A stretch of DNA of 64,000 bases from Diorhabda sublineata (GCF_026230105.1 NC_079480.1:30546488-30610487), one strand, 5' to 3'. Positions 23,101 through 32,354 are shown, numbered from the stretch's first letter. The notes: generated from the sequence alone by a model not told the origin. Numbers and translations: made by a program.

Positions 23101-24531
23101 TCTGATTTTGTGTGTTTTATATTTTAGTACAGTGACAAATTTGGATAATGTATTATGTCCTCTATGACTTATATTTATTGAAATAATTCGCTAGTCGTTG
23201 GAAAAGTCCTTGTACATATGATAAGCAGATATGTTTCAGGTTTTGATATTTAGTTTCTGTTTTGTTTTTTGATTGATTGTAGTATTCCTTGTATCATTCC
23301 TTATTTGAATATGTTATTCATCGTTTTCTCTGGGTAATAATTTAAAAAAAATCTCATTTAAAATGAGACCTAAAATCAAGACGGTTTATAAGCATGGAAA
23401 ATAGATACCAAAGAAGATAGGACACTCATATGATGCCCGACTACTGCCGGGGTATCATGTGAGATTAATTGAGTCAAAGCAAATAAAAAATATATATTTT
23501 GTAAAAATTATTTTCTATGACTATCACGAGAATTGTAGCCGATATAAAAAAATCGATTTTATTTTTGATATCACTATGTAACACATGCTTAAATTCAGAT
23601 ATAAAATTCCGGGTACCAAAATAGTAGTATGCCATAGTTATTTGAGATTAATACTTTTGAGACAATCAAAACTATAAAATACGATTTAGAGCACTTTTAT
23701 CCCAACATTTCTCCATTTCTAAAATGTCAAAAAATTATTTATAGTGATCCGGGTTTAAAGTTAGATAAATTCGAGCAAACGGACTTGGAGAATCTATTAT
23801 TCCTTATTACATATACATATGAATAATGTGATAATGTAACCGCATTATCAAAGGAATTTTTATCTTTATATCCTGTGCATAAGGAAATCAGGGTTATCTG
23901 TACATTAACATTTCCTATAAACTCTTAACAATAATCACAAACATTTTAAATAGAAATTAGTTTATTTATTATTGTCTTACTATGGGAACAAATATTTGAC
24001 AACCAGAATAGTAATCATACACATTATGATGAATGAAATCGCTAAGTTTTTTGTTTCCTGAATAGATTTGAGCACCATATTCCAATTAGTGAGTGTCTGT
24101 CAGATATATGTTTGTTAGGCGATATTAAGCAACGAGTTTGCTTCAAATCTTGTATCCAATTGAATGACGGCTACGGAATCATTGATAATGTTTCAGAAAA
24201 TAATAAGAACACTATAAATGGAATAAATAATAGCACCTCATTCAATCAGTACATCAGCTTACATGATTCTGTTCCACTTTATTATATATTACGGCTTGTT
24301 CAATAATATGCTATTATTTTTATTTTAGGAATGTCTGGGAAGCTCTATTATACTAGAAGATGTGCCTTAAAGTCAGAAAAGACAATTTGTGATCACATTT
24401 CAATGATGGACAAGGAATCTCGAATGGAAAAATGTTCGTTATGTGAAAAAGACTACTGCAATTCGTCCACGTCGTTAACATTAAGCTCAATCTATTTTCA
24501 ATTATTGTGTTTAATTTTTATGTACAAATAA
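15148..24531 (+). CDS. Ly6/uPAR-fold (Quiver/Sleepless-like) GPI-anchored protein, gene A
   Basis: I infer join(15148..15205, 20872..21054, 24329..24531), 444 nt, 147 residues. All junctions are phase 1 and GT-AG. Residues 1-19 form a signal peptide (MNVERCWLIVSFIMVFTNL). The mature part has ten cysteines: 25, 28, 35, 48, 75, 92, 101, 116, 119 and 124. C25-x2-C28 opens the domain, and C116-x2-C119-x4-C124-N125 is the hallmark C-terminal CCxxxxCN motif of the three-finger fold. A hydrophobic tail (about 130-147) after small residues SSTS indicates GPI anchoring at the cell surface. Insect relatives such as Quiver modulate channels or receptors, but the partner here cannot be told. It is convergent with paralogue B. 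Confidence 0.85.
15500..16020 (-). pseudogene. Decayed R1/Jockey-type non-LTR retrotransposon, RT C-terminal region
   Basis: On the minus strand, GFTAGASPIDLLIRERE matches the widespread post-RT pattern 'AGV.PIDLL..ER' of R1/LOA/Jockey-type elements. A stretch at about 15990-16060 reads EIPNVRGPEYVKRKVLES in another frame. Stops and frameshifts are frequent. The limits are approximate, and the decay may extend to about 16700. It lies in intron 1 of Ly6 gene A. Confidence 0.5.
16021..17439. other. Intron stretch with possible retroelement decay, no gene recognised
   Basis: Several minus-strand snippets look translated but are broken every few dozen bases. The 89-residue minus frame at 17026-17295 shows no recognisable motif. 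Confidence 0.35.
17440..18395 (-). pseudogene. Mariner transposase pseudogene, nearly full length
   Basis: Read right to left, the relic shows the N-terminal EYRAIIKYLYLKGLRGKQIY, the linker FKSGKFSIQDDDRSRRPVSV, RRFGLKQISEALNISYERV, MRKIAVKWIPKCLNVDQKRA, the first catalytic region VTMNEAWIHFYDPET, LQDNAPAHKS and finally PYSPDLAPSDYHLF. The family motif around the first catalytic Asp is TMDETW; here Asp is Asn. The second (LQDN) and third (SPD) acids remain. At least three frameshifts or stops separate the pieces. It lies in intron 1 of Ly6 gene A. Confidence 0.85.
19173..19277 (+). other. Orphan exon-like frame with GTAAGT donor
   Basis: A frame between TATATATTGTAG and AA|GTAAGT (phase 2 in and out) encodes EVTVDSNSTQIWGFHPPTLC and QMTLCIYSTTFP. 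Its phase does not fit Ly6 gene A but would fit the exon-like frame at 24066. There is no family match, so a chance frame is quite possible. Confidence 0.2.
19735..19939 (+). pseudogene. Possible tyrosine-recombinase relic (Crypton- or DIRS-like)
   Basis: The segment near 19820-19939 reads RHRSTADERLAKSGIQEQEL, LKMTGHNNTN and LIKPYLNID before a stop. Tyrosine recombinases of Cryptons and DIRS/Ngaro elements end with an H-x-x-R-like box, 'LA..G...Q.I...TGH.S', and a late Tyr. MPIGKSMIQRDW, one frame over upstream, resembles the 'PIGKN.I' segment of Crypton recombinases. The match is short and recalled rather than computed. Confidence 0.4.
20093..20173. repeat. (ATT)27 trinucleotide microsatellite
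   Basis: An uninterrupted TAT/ATT repeat of about 27 units lies in intron 1 of Ly6 gene A. The polyIle and polyTyr open frames across it are artefacts. Confidence 0.95.
20395..20600 (-). pseudogene. Mariner transposase N-terminal relic
   Basis: On the minus strand AESIGIEKKCVRQILDENVH, then MR*VCA and PHILT match the mariner pattern 'AE.LGI....VR.IL...L.MRKVCAK.VP..LT'. Frameshifts follow. It lies just upstream of Ly6 gene A exon 2, inside intron 1. Confidence 0.6.
20872..21054 (+). CDS. Exon 2 of Ly6 gene A (N-terminal half of the three-finger domain)
   Basis: The acceptor is ATTTTTTACAG and the donor GAAA|GTGAGT. The exon encodes VNGLKCFECTLSDINC and then the fourth and fifth cysteines at residues 48 and 75. 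LKCFEC is the typical opening of insect Ly6 domains. Confidence 0.85.
21055..21946. other. Intron 2 of Ly6 gene A, unexplained stretch
   Basis: Overlapping frames at 21162-21518 (minus) and 21468-21659 (plus) have no recognisable domain. The GC-richer part near 21180-21350 (GTGCAGGAAGAAGGAATCGC) resembles decayed retroelement sequence but could not be assigned. Confidence 0.3.
21947..22168 (+). pseudogene. Non-LTR retrotransposon RNase H / C-terminal relic
   Basis: The 73-residue frame reads TKNDIKLVVGILIGHC, then AEHLLSEYPTHFIKRPKYLE. This matches the tail of Jockey/R1-type pol proteins, 'S...LRL.VGL.TGHC.L..HL', Zn-knuckle-like cysteines and 'AEHLLCECPA....R...LG'. The cysteine knuckle is deleted and the second Cys of HLLCEC is Ser. 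It lies in intron 2 of Ly6 gene A. Confidence 0.6.
22601..22860 (-). repeat. tRNA-derived SINE-like repeat, copy 1 (A box deleted)
   Basis: About 230 bp is almost identical to 27184-27410, including CCAGATTTGAACC, the complement of a pol III B box (GGTTCAAATCTGG). Directly after GCACGG, the A-box half present in copy 2 is missing, and the flank resumes with TTTTGAAACAATTTATAAAT. The missing piece is about 56 bp and starts and ends at a GG dinucleotide. Confidence 0.65.
22930..23330 (-). pseudogene. Penelope-like element relic (RT tail and GIY-YIG domain)
   Basis: On the minus strand LSYVQGLFQRLANYFNKY is followed, with frameshifts, by VYIGQTSQYLENRL, KTALANHEIS and a KENF end. This is the linker and GIY-YIG endonuclease of Penelope-like elements (YIGQTS..L..R...H). 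It is a degenerate relative of the plus-strand copy at 47995-48415. Confidence 0.65.
24066..24270 (+). other. Orphan cysteine-containing exon-like frame upstream of Ly6 exon 3
   Basis: An open frame after a pyrimidine-rich tract (TTTTTTGTTTCCTGAATAG) encodes FEHHIPISECLSDICLLGDI, then KQRVCFKSCIQLNDGYG. Four spaced cysteines suggest an extracellular domain. Its phase (2) does not fit the Ly6 A junctions, and no donor is evident. It could be a relic exon of a deleted gene. Confidence 0.2.
24329..24531 (+). CDS. Exon 3 of Ly6 gene A (C-terminal half and GPI tail)
   Basis: The acceptor is TATTTTAG. The exon encodes YTRRCALKSEKTICDH, then MEKCSLCEKDYCN and a hydrophobic tail ending at TAA. TRRC and the final CxxCxxxxCN block align with TMRRC and CKTCDTDLCN of paralogue B. 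Confidence 0.85.
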
Positions 24532-24532
24532 A
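24527..24532 (+). terminator. AATAAA overlapping the stop codon of Ly6 gene A
   Basis: The bases ACAAATAAATT contain both the TAA stop (24529-24531) and an AATAAA hexamer. If used, the 3' UTR would be only about 15-30 bases, ending before the minisatellite. ATTAAA- and TTTAAT-like variants further down are alternatives. Confidence 0.35.
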
Positions 24533-24689
24533 TTGTTTAATTTAATGTAGATTTTTATTCCATTGATAATCTTCATAATGCTCTTTCTTCGTTTTTGTTT
24601 TGAATTGAATTTTTTATGACGATGATTTGTTCTCTATTTCTCCTGGAAATATTATTTCTGTACTTTTCTTAAGCGAAATACGGTCTTAC

Positions 24690-25404
24690 TTAAATAAATT
24701 ATTTAAGTAAGTTAAGTGATAGTGATAAGTGAATTATTATAAGTTAGTTATGTGTAGTGTATATTGTTTAAATAAATGATTTAAGTGAGTTAAGTGATAG
24801 TGATAAGTGAATTATTATAAGTTAGTTATGTGTAGTGTATATTGTTTAAATAAATGATTTAAGTGAGTTAAGTGATAGTGATAAGCGAATTATTATAAGT
24901 TAGTTATGTGTAGTGTATATTGTTTAAATAAATGATTTAAGTGAGTTAAGTGATAGTGATAAGCGAATTATTATAAGTTAGTTATGTGTAGTGTATATTG
25001 TTTAAATAAATGATTTAAGTGAGTTAAGTGATAGTGATAAGCGAATTATTATAAGTTAGTTATGTGTAATGTATATTGTTTAAATAAATGATTTAAGTGA
25101 GTTAAGTGATAGTGATAAGCGAATTATTATAAGTTAGTTATGTGTAGTGTATATTGTTTAAATAAATGATTTAAGTGAGTTAAGTGATAGTGATAAGCGA
25201 ATTATTATAAGTTAGTTATGTGTAGTGTATATTGTTTAAATAAATGATTTAAGTGAGTTAAGTGATAGTGATAAGTGAATTATTATAAGTTAGTTATGTG
25301 TAGTGTATATTGTTTAAATAAATGATTTAAGTGAGTTAAGTGATAGTGATAAGTGAATTATTATAAGTTAGTTATGTGTAGTGTATATTGTTTAAATAAA
25401 TTAA
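24690..25404. repeat. 78-bp minisatellite, nine copies
   Basis: GTTAAGTGATAGTGATAAG recurs at exactly 78-bp steps from 24711 to 25335. The first unit is the most divergent (ATTTAAGTAAG). Units 3-7 share a GATAAGCGAATT variant, whereas units 1, 2, 8 and 9 have GATAAGTGAATT. Unit 5 alone has TGTAATG instead of TGTAGTG. The array lies between the 3' ends of the two convergent Ly6 genes. Confidence 0.95.
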
Positions 25405-26464
25405 GAACGTAAGAGACAGTGTCTATTAATTCAGCCCTCGAATAGTAATCGTACAAATTAATTAGAAAAACATTACATTACTCACTGTTTTTTGTTTTAG
25501 TTTATAATTTTAGTTAAAGAACTCGTAATTTATAACATTTGTTTAAATTGATACATTATTAAGTGATATGTTTCTATGGTTATTCTGCTTGATAAGATTT
25601 GATCATTCGCTAAAAATTGAACAGAAATTCATTGTTGCGTATGTCGTTTTCATTGGTTATTTATGTAGTATGAAAATAAATCATTTATTGCATTAAAATA
25701 TTATAAGTGGTGCAATATTCAATACGAATCCCTAAATGTGTTGTGTAAACACTATAGCCAATTAAAATGTATAGTCATTTCGCAAATCACCCTGTAAATT
25801 AATGAATAAGAAGTCTCCACATATGAAAGTAAAGTTCCTCATGAATCTCCCTGTTTAATCATACATACGAATTTTAAATATGAAACTGAAAAATTAACCC
25901 GGTTTATATGTCAAAACGCTAGAATTCGTAAGACACATAAAAATAAACGTAATTGACTGATGAATAAGAATTGCTTTGACCGTGGTAGAAAACTACAGAT
26001 CGCATGAAGAGGCGCCAAACTTAACTTTTATAAAGGTAAAGAGAGAATTCACCAAAAATAAGAGCCTGGAGCAGCCACCGGTTTTTGAAACAATGCAAAT
26101 TAGTATCTAAATTTTATGTTTGTATAGCTTGACTACCTTCAGAACCTAATATTTATTCTGAATACTTTTTTCTCGTGTACTTTGTATGCATCATATTATA
26201 AAACAAGAAAATATTCTATAATGAAAACGAACAGCACAGAATACTAAAATTATTGAAATAGAATGAATCCGATTTGAAAATACTACTCATGAAATAACGA
26301 ATTATGCAAATATCTTTAAGAAAAACCCGCAGCTTCATAAATCGAAGTATTAGTATAAAAAGTTATGTACACTTTTAGGAGATTGGTAATAAGGAAAAAA
26401 AACGAATCCGCATTGTTAATGAATTCAGTCTAACTTTCTATTTTTATAATAATTATTATATATT
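25405..26464. other. Intergenic stretch between the convergent Ly6 genes
   Basis: No gene or repeat was recognised after the minisatellite. The right part would contain the 3' UTR of Ly6 gene B, but no canonical minus-strand AATAAA was picked out. Confidence 0.45.
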
Positions 26465-26688
26465 CTAATAAAATAAAAGACCAAACGATACAAAAAACAA
26501 TAATGCTAGCATAGATATGCTCCATTTATTGGCTGAATTGCAAAGATCAGTATCGCAAGTTTTGCAACTGACAACTGGGCCAAGTAGTGATCCAACTGAT
26601 TGTGTTATAGCTTCACAGATATCTAGACCGTTTACTTGCTTTGTCACACAACGTCTCATTGTGAAATTGTAATTTGTAGATGATAAAC
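26465..26688 (-). CDS. Exon 3 of Ly6 gene B (C-terminal half and GPI tail)
   Basis: After TTTTTTTTTAG the exon encodes SSTNYNFTMRRCVTK, DICEAI, SCKTCDTDLCNSA and a strongly hydrophobic terminus ending in TAG. The final CxxCxxxxCN block defines the family. Confidence 0.85.
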
Positions 26689-29600
26689 CTAAAAAAAAAC
26701 GATAAAATTGGAAATTGATAGCTCAAAAGTAGCCTCACGCAGTAATAGAAAAAAAAATAGAATAAAGAATAATGTTGTGGGTGAGACAGAACAATTTATG
26801 ATTGTTTGAAGTGGTAAAAAGCTTGCCTTTGGCAACTGTGCTAGAAAATGTTCAACATACAACAGGATTCAAACCACAACTCATGTCCTCATGTGCAGAT
26901 CTTGCTCTGAAAAAAATTCAAAATTTTCAAAAGTTATTTTTTACTTGAAGAAAAGTGTTGCCGATAAAAGGAGTTGTTGAAAAACTATGTGCCTCACATT
27001 TACAGTAATAGTAGTAAAAGAAGTCAAGAAGATAAATAAAATTCAATACATTTATTTTAATGTGGATGAAACTACCGATTCTTGTGTATTGTAAATATAA
27101 ATTTATTAATAGGTTCTAGGCAGGAAGACAAACCTAATGAATCCTATTTAATAGCAAGCCTATAGTTAGAGAAAAATGGACTTTTAGATATTTTATCCAC
27201 GTCTATTGTATATTCGTTAATGTGTCTATTAATCATTGCTGTCAGAAACTCTCTTGATTGAGCTATATAACAAAGTTTTGTAACAAAAATTAGTTTTTAT
27301 AATTTTATAATGTAATATATTGTTAAATATTTTCAATTTAACTCTGTACAAATGAAAGAAACTTTCCTAGACCAGATTTGAACCCGGAATCTGCTGTTTG
27401 AAAGCACGGAGCATTAACACTGAGCTATTAATTGTATTTGTCATACATGTTTTTCAACATACATTGGTTTTGAAACAATTTATAAATTGAAATACCTTTT
27501 GAAACAATTTATAAATTGAAGTATCTTTTGAAACAATATAAATTTGTCTCAAACCTATCAATATTATGGTGATTTTTGAGTTTCTTAATATTTTACACAA
27601 AATGAAAATGGATATAGAAAATAGAAGTAACTTCTTATTAACACCACCAAAAATTAGAGAAGCTGAAGAACATGAAGTTACCTCATTATGTCATATGAAT
27701 TTTGAACTGGCAAATGGGATTATTATTAACTATAAAGCAATACCATGCTTTTGTAACATCAGATACTCAATGTTTAGTTTAATGTTGAAGACAGTACTGT
27801 TTATCAAAATGCATTACAATTTTGTAGTAAACAATATAAACAATTCTGAAAAATAGAAAATGTCTTAAATAGAATCCGTTAAAATTGTTGGAGGATTTAA
27901 AAAAATATTCAAAAATTCAAAAACTTTCAGGTGAAATTGGTAATTTAGTAAATAAAAAATGTTTAACCGTTTAAAAAAACAGTGGCTTCAAAACCATAAA
28001 GGAAATCTACAACATTTTGAATGGAAACTTTGAAATTGATGTAGGTATAGAGTTTTCAGGTTTGAGTTACTCTAAATATATTACAATTACTTCAGCAGAT
28101 ATTGAAAAAAACTTATTCGAATTGTAAAAATATATTGTTAGATAAAAGGTTAACTTTCTGGATATTTTAGTTGGAAAAATACATTGCCGTAAATTATAAT
28201 AGAAAATTGAGTTGAGAAAATTTGCAGCATTCTAAATAAATTAAATATAAAAAGTGTGCATTTTTGGAACTGCTTATTTTAAGTATATTTTTTCAAATTA
28301 GTTTTTCTAGTGCTAGTTTTAACAACAGCACGATGTGCCAACTACTTTTATCTGTACATCAGTGGTAAATTCTAGTTTTAACTAGGTATTTCTAGTTTTA
28401 ACAAGGGCATTAGGTAAAAATTATTTTTAACTGGGGAAAACGAATTCTAACGAAAAATGCGTTCTAACTTTAACAATAAAGACTATAACTCCCAACATGA
28501 TTAGAAATGTGTTAAGAATTTTGTAGTATAACGGAAACGTGTATTGAAAGAGTAGATGGGTACGTTGAGGCAATTGTGGTTTGATAATTCAAGAGCTTTT
28601 ATCATTTTTTGTATGTATAGATAATAAATAAATGCATTTTACTAATGTAAAACTGTAACATAATAAATTTTGTTATGTGTATGGATTTTTTAAAACATCA
28701 ACAAATTTCTGCAACAAAGAAGTTGGAAAACTAAAATAATATCCAATTTTTCATAGAAAATCAGTTTTATTTTCGTTATTAAAAAAAAATGTGTTTTGTT
28801 TTTTAGTGCAATTCATATTTTTTAACATTTTTTAACTAAAAAATTTTTAAATCGGTTGGTTGTATTTTAGTTTTTAAGCCATGGAGAGCTTTTCTAGAAG
28901 AATAACTTTTGTTCGTAATATTTCTAAGTTTCTATGGTGTAAACTTAGGTGGACACAATGAATTCATACAAATTTTCACATATAAATATTAATTTTAATA
29001 ACTTATAATAAAACAACTTTCACCTCCCTGCCACAGTTGCTAAATTCTTATGAATATGTTAACATTGCACATTGCGGTGTATTTGCAGTGCAATAATTTT
29101 TGTGGCAATAATGTCCAGGTCATTAAAAGTTAAAGCATTACAATAAATTGGAAGGTGCATAATAATGTTCTCATATTTATCAACAAAATAATATTCAGGC
29201 CCATGATTTTGTAGAAAATTGTAAAAAAGTACTAATCTGCTACTGAACTGTATTTTCAAACAGGTTCATTCAAATATTATTAAATTTTTACTTTGAGGTC
29301 TGTTCGATTATCAAGTACAATTCGATAGAAGCTTCTATGCAATACTTCATCTTTCATACCATTTGCATTGATACGTGATCATAATTTTCAATCTTGTCCC
29401 TAGCAAACTGACGCTGACACTCGAAATCGAATGTCTGTAACTACAGCTGACTAATTTCATTCTTAGTTTGTTACACTTTAGTTTAGACTTGGAATTTCTG
29501 GAGCGTTGACGATTTTTATACTGAGCTACCCCAATATTTCGTTTTGATGTGATGTGGTGAATAGTATATTCAGTGTTTCTGTATACATTATCAGGTAATA

Positions 29601-31078
29601 TCCTTTGAAACTTATACTTACTATTCACACTATACTTCACACAAACGTAATCATTGTCAGAAGAAGAGTATGCTGAGAACTTTTCGAATAGTTGAACGGT
29701 TTTTTCTTCCCATTCAGTTAAACCTGTAGATCTATAACTGCTAAGACTAGAACAATTCATAATAATCGCGTTTTTATAGTTGAAAGGATCATTACATGTA
29801 GAATCACTGCAGCTCCAACATTTTGACGTGCCAGTAACTGAAAAAATAGTAGATTACATTACACGGGCCGAAAGTTGAATTTCGTCTTTTCGCCTTTGGC
29901 TTCATGAGGTGCAGGACCACGATTTCAGCTTTTGATCCGTGTAGTTTATACGATTTTTCTTAATAGCCGGTGCAGGGACGAGATTATAATATTTACTCTC
30001 TGTGAGAAGTCCCCTCGAGTATTACACTATAAGGACCAAAAGTTGAATTTTTAGATGATACAGAAATAGATGCAATTACGTTGGAATTTCTGGAACCGTT
30101 GGTGGTTTCATACTGAATACACTATTTAAACAACCAACAGTACACTAACAATTTTTCTTCAATTTCAATAGCTGGTGTAATAGTGATGTAAACAACGTAC
30201 TCAGTAGAAATAGATGAAAGTAAGCAACAACTATAACTAAAGCACTAAATAGAATACTGTGGAATACTGAAATAAAAAACAAAGAAAATTGAGAATCTAT
30301 AGTGCGATTATTAGGAATACGTTGGTATTGGAAATGGATGCCTTAGGAAGAGCAAATATAACATCAAGGCTAGACCCTGTTAGAAACGTCACAACTAAAG
30401 AGTAAATTCACCTGAAAGAAACAATTATAGAACATATGGCGGAAAAGTGGTTAATTTTATACGGGCACGTGCAGAAAATGGGGGAGGAAAGATTGCCAGA
30501 AAAATAATAATGCGGATCTCACTGGAGTACAGCAATTAGGCATCGGACGTTTCAAGCCCAAATTCATATTTGATGATTTTTCTACCAGTTCACCCTTCTT
30601 AAAAATTGTTATATATAAGATTGCTGATGGTAGATGTAGGATAGTGGGATTAAAACCGGGTACGGACATCTAATATTGTAAATTTGGACGTCACGTATCG
30701 GAAGGCAGTTATGAACTATCAATAGTATAAGGTCTAGACAGCTTTTCAACATATAAGATTTGGTCCGTCGTTAAACTGTAGATCTCTTCTCTCTGTAGTA
30801 AATCAAAAATCACCCATGTCTGATGAACATAGTATATGAGGAAGAAGAAGCTGGTACAATTTTAATAGCACAATTTAAAATCATTCTGCAATCAATCAAA
30901 AAGTGGTTTTTGCTTTTGAGAGATCAAGCTATTGGTTTGGAATACTCTTTTGTTATTATATGCGTTTAAACAGGTACGATCTTGAAAATATTTTGTAATT
31001 ATTTAAAAAATTTAAAAACTCACCGTCTCTTGCAATGTACAATAATAACAAAATTACTGCTTCTACAATAGATTTCAT
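26465..31078 (-). CDS. Ly6/uPAR-fold (Quiver/Sleepless-like) GPI-anchored protein, gene B
   Basis: I infer complement join(26465..26688, 29622..29837, 31024..31078), 495 nt, 164 residues. Splice sites are GT-AG, both introns phase 1 as in gene A. Residues 1-18 are a short hydrophobic leader (MKSIVEAVILLLLYIARD). Ten cysteines lie at 25, 28, 33, 47, 84, 104, 115, 132, 135 and 140. The end is CKTCDTDLCN followed by SANKWSIS and a hydrophobic GPI-type tail. C25-x2-C28 matches gene A exactly in position, and TMRRC aligns with YTRRC. Candidate N-glycosylation sites include NCS (46-48) and NFT (98-100). Likely an extracellular membrane-anchored modulator; partner unknown. Confidence 0.85.
26860..27181 (+). 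pseudogene. hAT-type transposase relic
   Basis: FNVDETTDSCVL at about 27055-27090 and RQEDKPNESYLIASL (stop) LEKNG at about 27120-27180 match the DDE/RNase H core of hAT transposases ('VDETTD..GR.V' and 'NESYLIAS..LE..N'). The catalytic-type VDE motif is present, but stops interrupt it, and the SINE-like repeat begins directly after EKNG. It lies in intron 2 of Ly6 gene B. Confidence 0.55.
27182..27540 (-). repeat. tRNA-derived SINE-like repeat, copy 2 (A and B boxes present)
   Basis: Read on the minus strand, TAGCTCAGTGTTAATGC (complement of 27411-27427) fits a pol III A box. GGTTCAAATCTGG (complement of 27372-27384) fits a B box at about the spacing of a tRNA. A CTTTCAAACAGCAG stretch between them mimics an anticodon arm. 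The following body is nearly identical to copy 1. At 27466-27540 a GAAACAATTTATAAATTGAA unit is tandemly repeated two to three times. Confidence 0.65.
27541..29621. other. Intron 2 of Ly6 gene B, no gene recognised
   Basis: A 96-residue frame at 27566-27856 (plus) has no recognisable domain and may be more of the hAT relic. TTCTAGTTTTAAC recurs three times near 28305-28400. Nothing else was identified. Confidence 0.35.
29622..29837 (-). CDS. Exon 2 of Ly6 gene B (N-terminal half of the domain)
   Basis: The acceptor CTATTTTTTCAG and donor AATA|GTAAGT frame a 216-nt exon encoding TGTSKCWSCSDSTCNDPF and four further landmarks, up to DYVCVKYSVN. The KCWSCSDSTCNDPF block is characteristic of insect Ly6 proteins. 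Confidence 0.85.
29838..30334. other. Intron 1 of Ly6 gene B with a copy of exon-adjacent sequence
   Basis: TTGGAATTTCTGGAACCGTT and TTTCATACTGAATACAC near 30080-30122 resemble TTGGAATTTCTGGAGCGTTG and TTTTATACTGAGCTACC near 29489-29530, just past exon 2. This suggests an old local duplication. Confidence 0.35.
30335..30512 (+). pseudogene. Non-LTR retroelement C-terminal relic
   Basis: EMDALGRANITSRLDPVRNV, then KETIIEHMAEKWLILYGHVQ and KMGEERLPEK match the common post-RT tail 'DVLRR....SRLDR.RN..I......E...LKWYGHV.RM.EERIP'. It sits in intron 1 of Ly6 gene B. Confidence 0.6.
31024..31078 (-). CDS. Exon 1 of Ly6 gene B (signal peptide)
   Basis: The ATG at 31078 is chosen because it begins the hydrophobic leader. 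A longer in-frame start upstream would add a charged stretch (IEKVDSKSEIKK) unlike a secretory leader. The donor is GACG|GTGAGT. Confidence 0.7.
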
Positions 31079-32099
31079 CTTTTTGATTTCACTCTTTGAA
31101 TCTACTTTTTCAATTTCCAATATCTTATTGATGAGAGTTATGATGAATACAGTATTTATAAGGACGACCAACCCATCAATGGAAATTTTATGTGTTTTTT
31201 ATGTTGTTATAAAATCTAGTACAACAATATCAGAGCGGATGTTTGTTTTCGATCAAATAGTGAATAAATAGTAAAATGTGCCGACCATAACCCTAGAAGT
31301 CGAGTGATTCATAGTGACAATAAGAAGCATTGGAAAAAAATGATATCATTTTTTCAGTGAAAGACTTATTACAGTCATCGGATTTCTAAAGAAATTATAT
31401 TACTATAATGTCTCTCGGGTATATGTTCGTGAATAAAATTATTAATTTGATACTTAAAACTCAATTAAATTCCACTAGATTGAATCATAGCCGGTGCCGT
31501 TAGATGGAGTGCGGCTGTTTACCCGATAATAGTTTATAAAGCTTAATGGTATTCCACATTTCTCAATTGTTTGGATCTCGTTTTGAGGAAAAAGGTGGAA
31601 CATTATATATATCGCAGAATAGAACTGCACAAATGTGGATTGGGGAAATAAATGCAAAGCCAAGACTCGATAGTCTGTCAACTATCAACGCATCCTATTA
31701 CTACAAGTTAAAGTTCAGATGAGAATGTCCCATCCGGAAGTGTTCATCCTCCAGTACTATGCCAGACCTCACATAACTGCTGTAGTACCTAAGTAGTACC
31801 TGGTGGCAATTAATTAGAAAACGCTTGATGATCCACCTTAGAGTCAAGTTTTTTCACATATTTGAACCACTCAAACAAGCGATTTGACCCTCAAAGAAGC
31901 GATTTGAGACCAACCATTAAGTTTAAACATTCGTACGCAACTGGTTATATACCTTCCAGTTTCAGTCTACGAGAACCAAATGAGAAAATTGTCACAACGT
32001 TGAGAGAAATATATTAAAAATATTTTTTCTACGCCCATGTCTGTAAACGTCAAAATCATACTATCAACATTCCTTCTAAATGACATTTAACAATAACAT
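31079..32099. promoter_or_regulatory. Upstream region of Ly6 gene B, no other gene recognised
   Basis: By position this includes the promoter of gene B (minus strand). No core element could be assigned. TTTTTTCTACGCCCATG at about 32023-32039 is an inverted partner of ATGGGCGTAGAAAAAG at about 32332-32347. Confidence 0.3.
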
Positions 32100-32125
32100 G
32101 CACGTAATGAGATCTTATTACGTGC
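32100..32125. repeat. 26-bp near-perfect palindrome
   Basis: GCACGTAATGAGATCTTATT followed by ACGTGC is self-complementary except for one symmetric mismatch pair. It lies inside a wider inverted-repeat zone. Confidence 0.8.
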
Positions 32126-32354
32126 GTTTTGAGAAGAAAACTTAAACTTCTTGGTTTAATTAAATTACAATCAAATTTTTATTTACGTAAGACTTTATTT
32201 GGTCTATTTACACAAATTTAGTCAATTAAAAAACATAAAAAGTTTTAGCATTAGCGAGATATATTTAGGTTTGAAAGAGTGATGCCCCTAAATGTAGACA
32301 GCACATTATGCATTCTAAAGTAGCATGCATGAATGGGCGTAGAAAAAGTATAGT

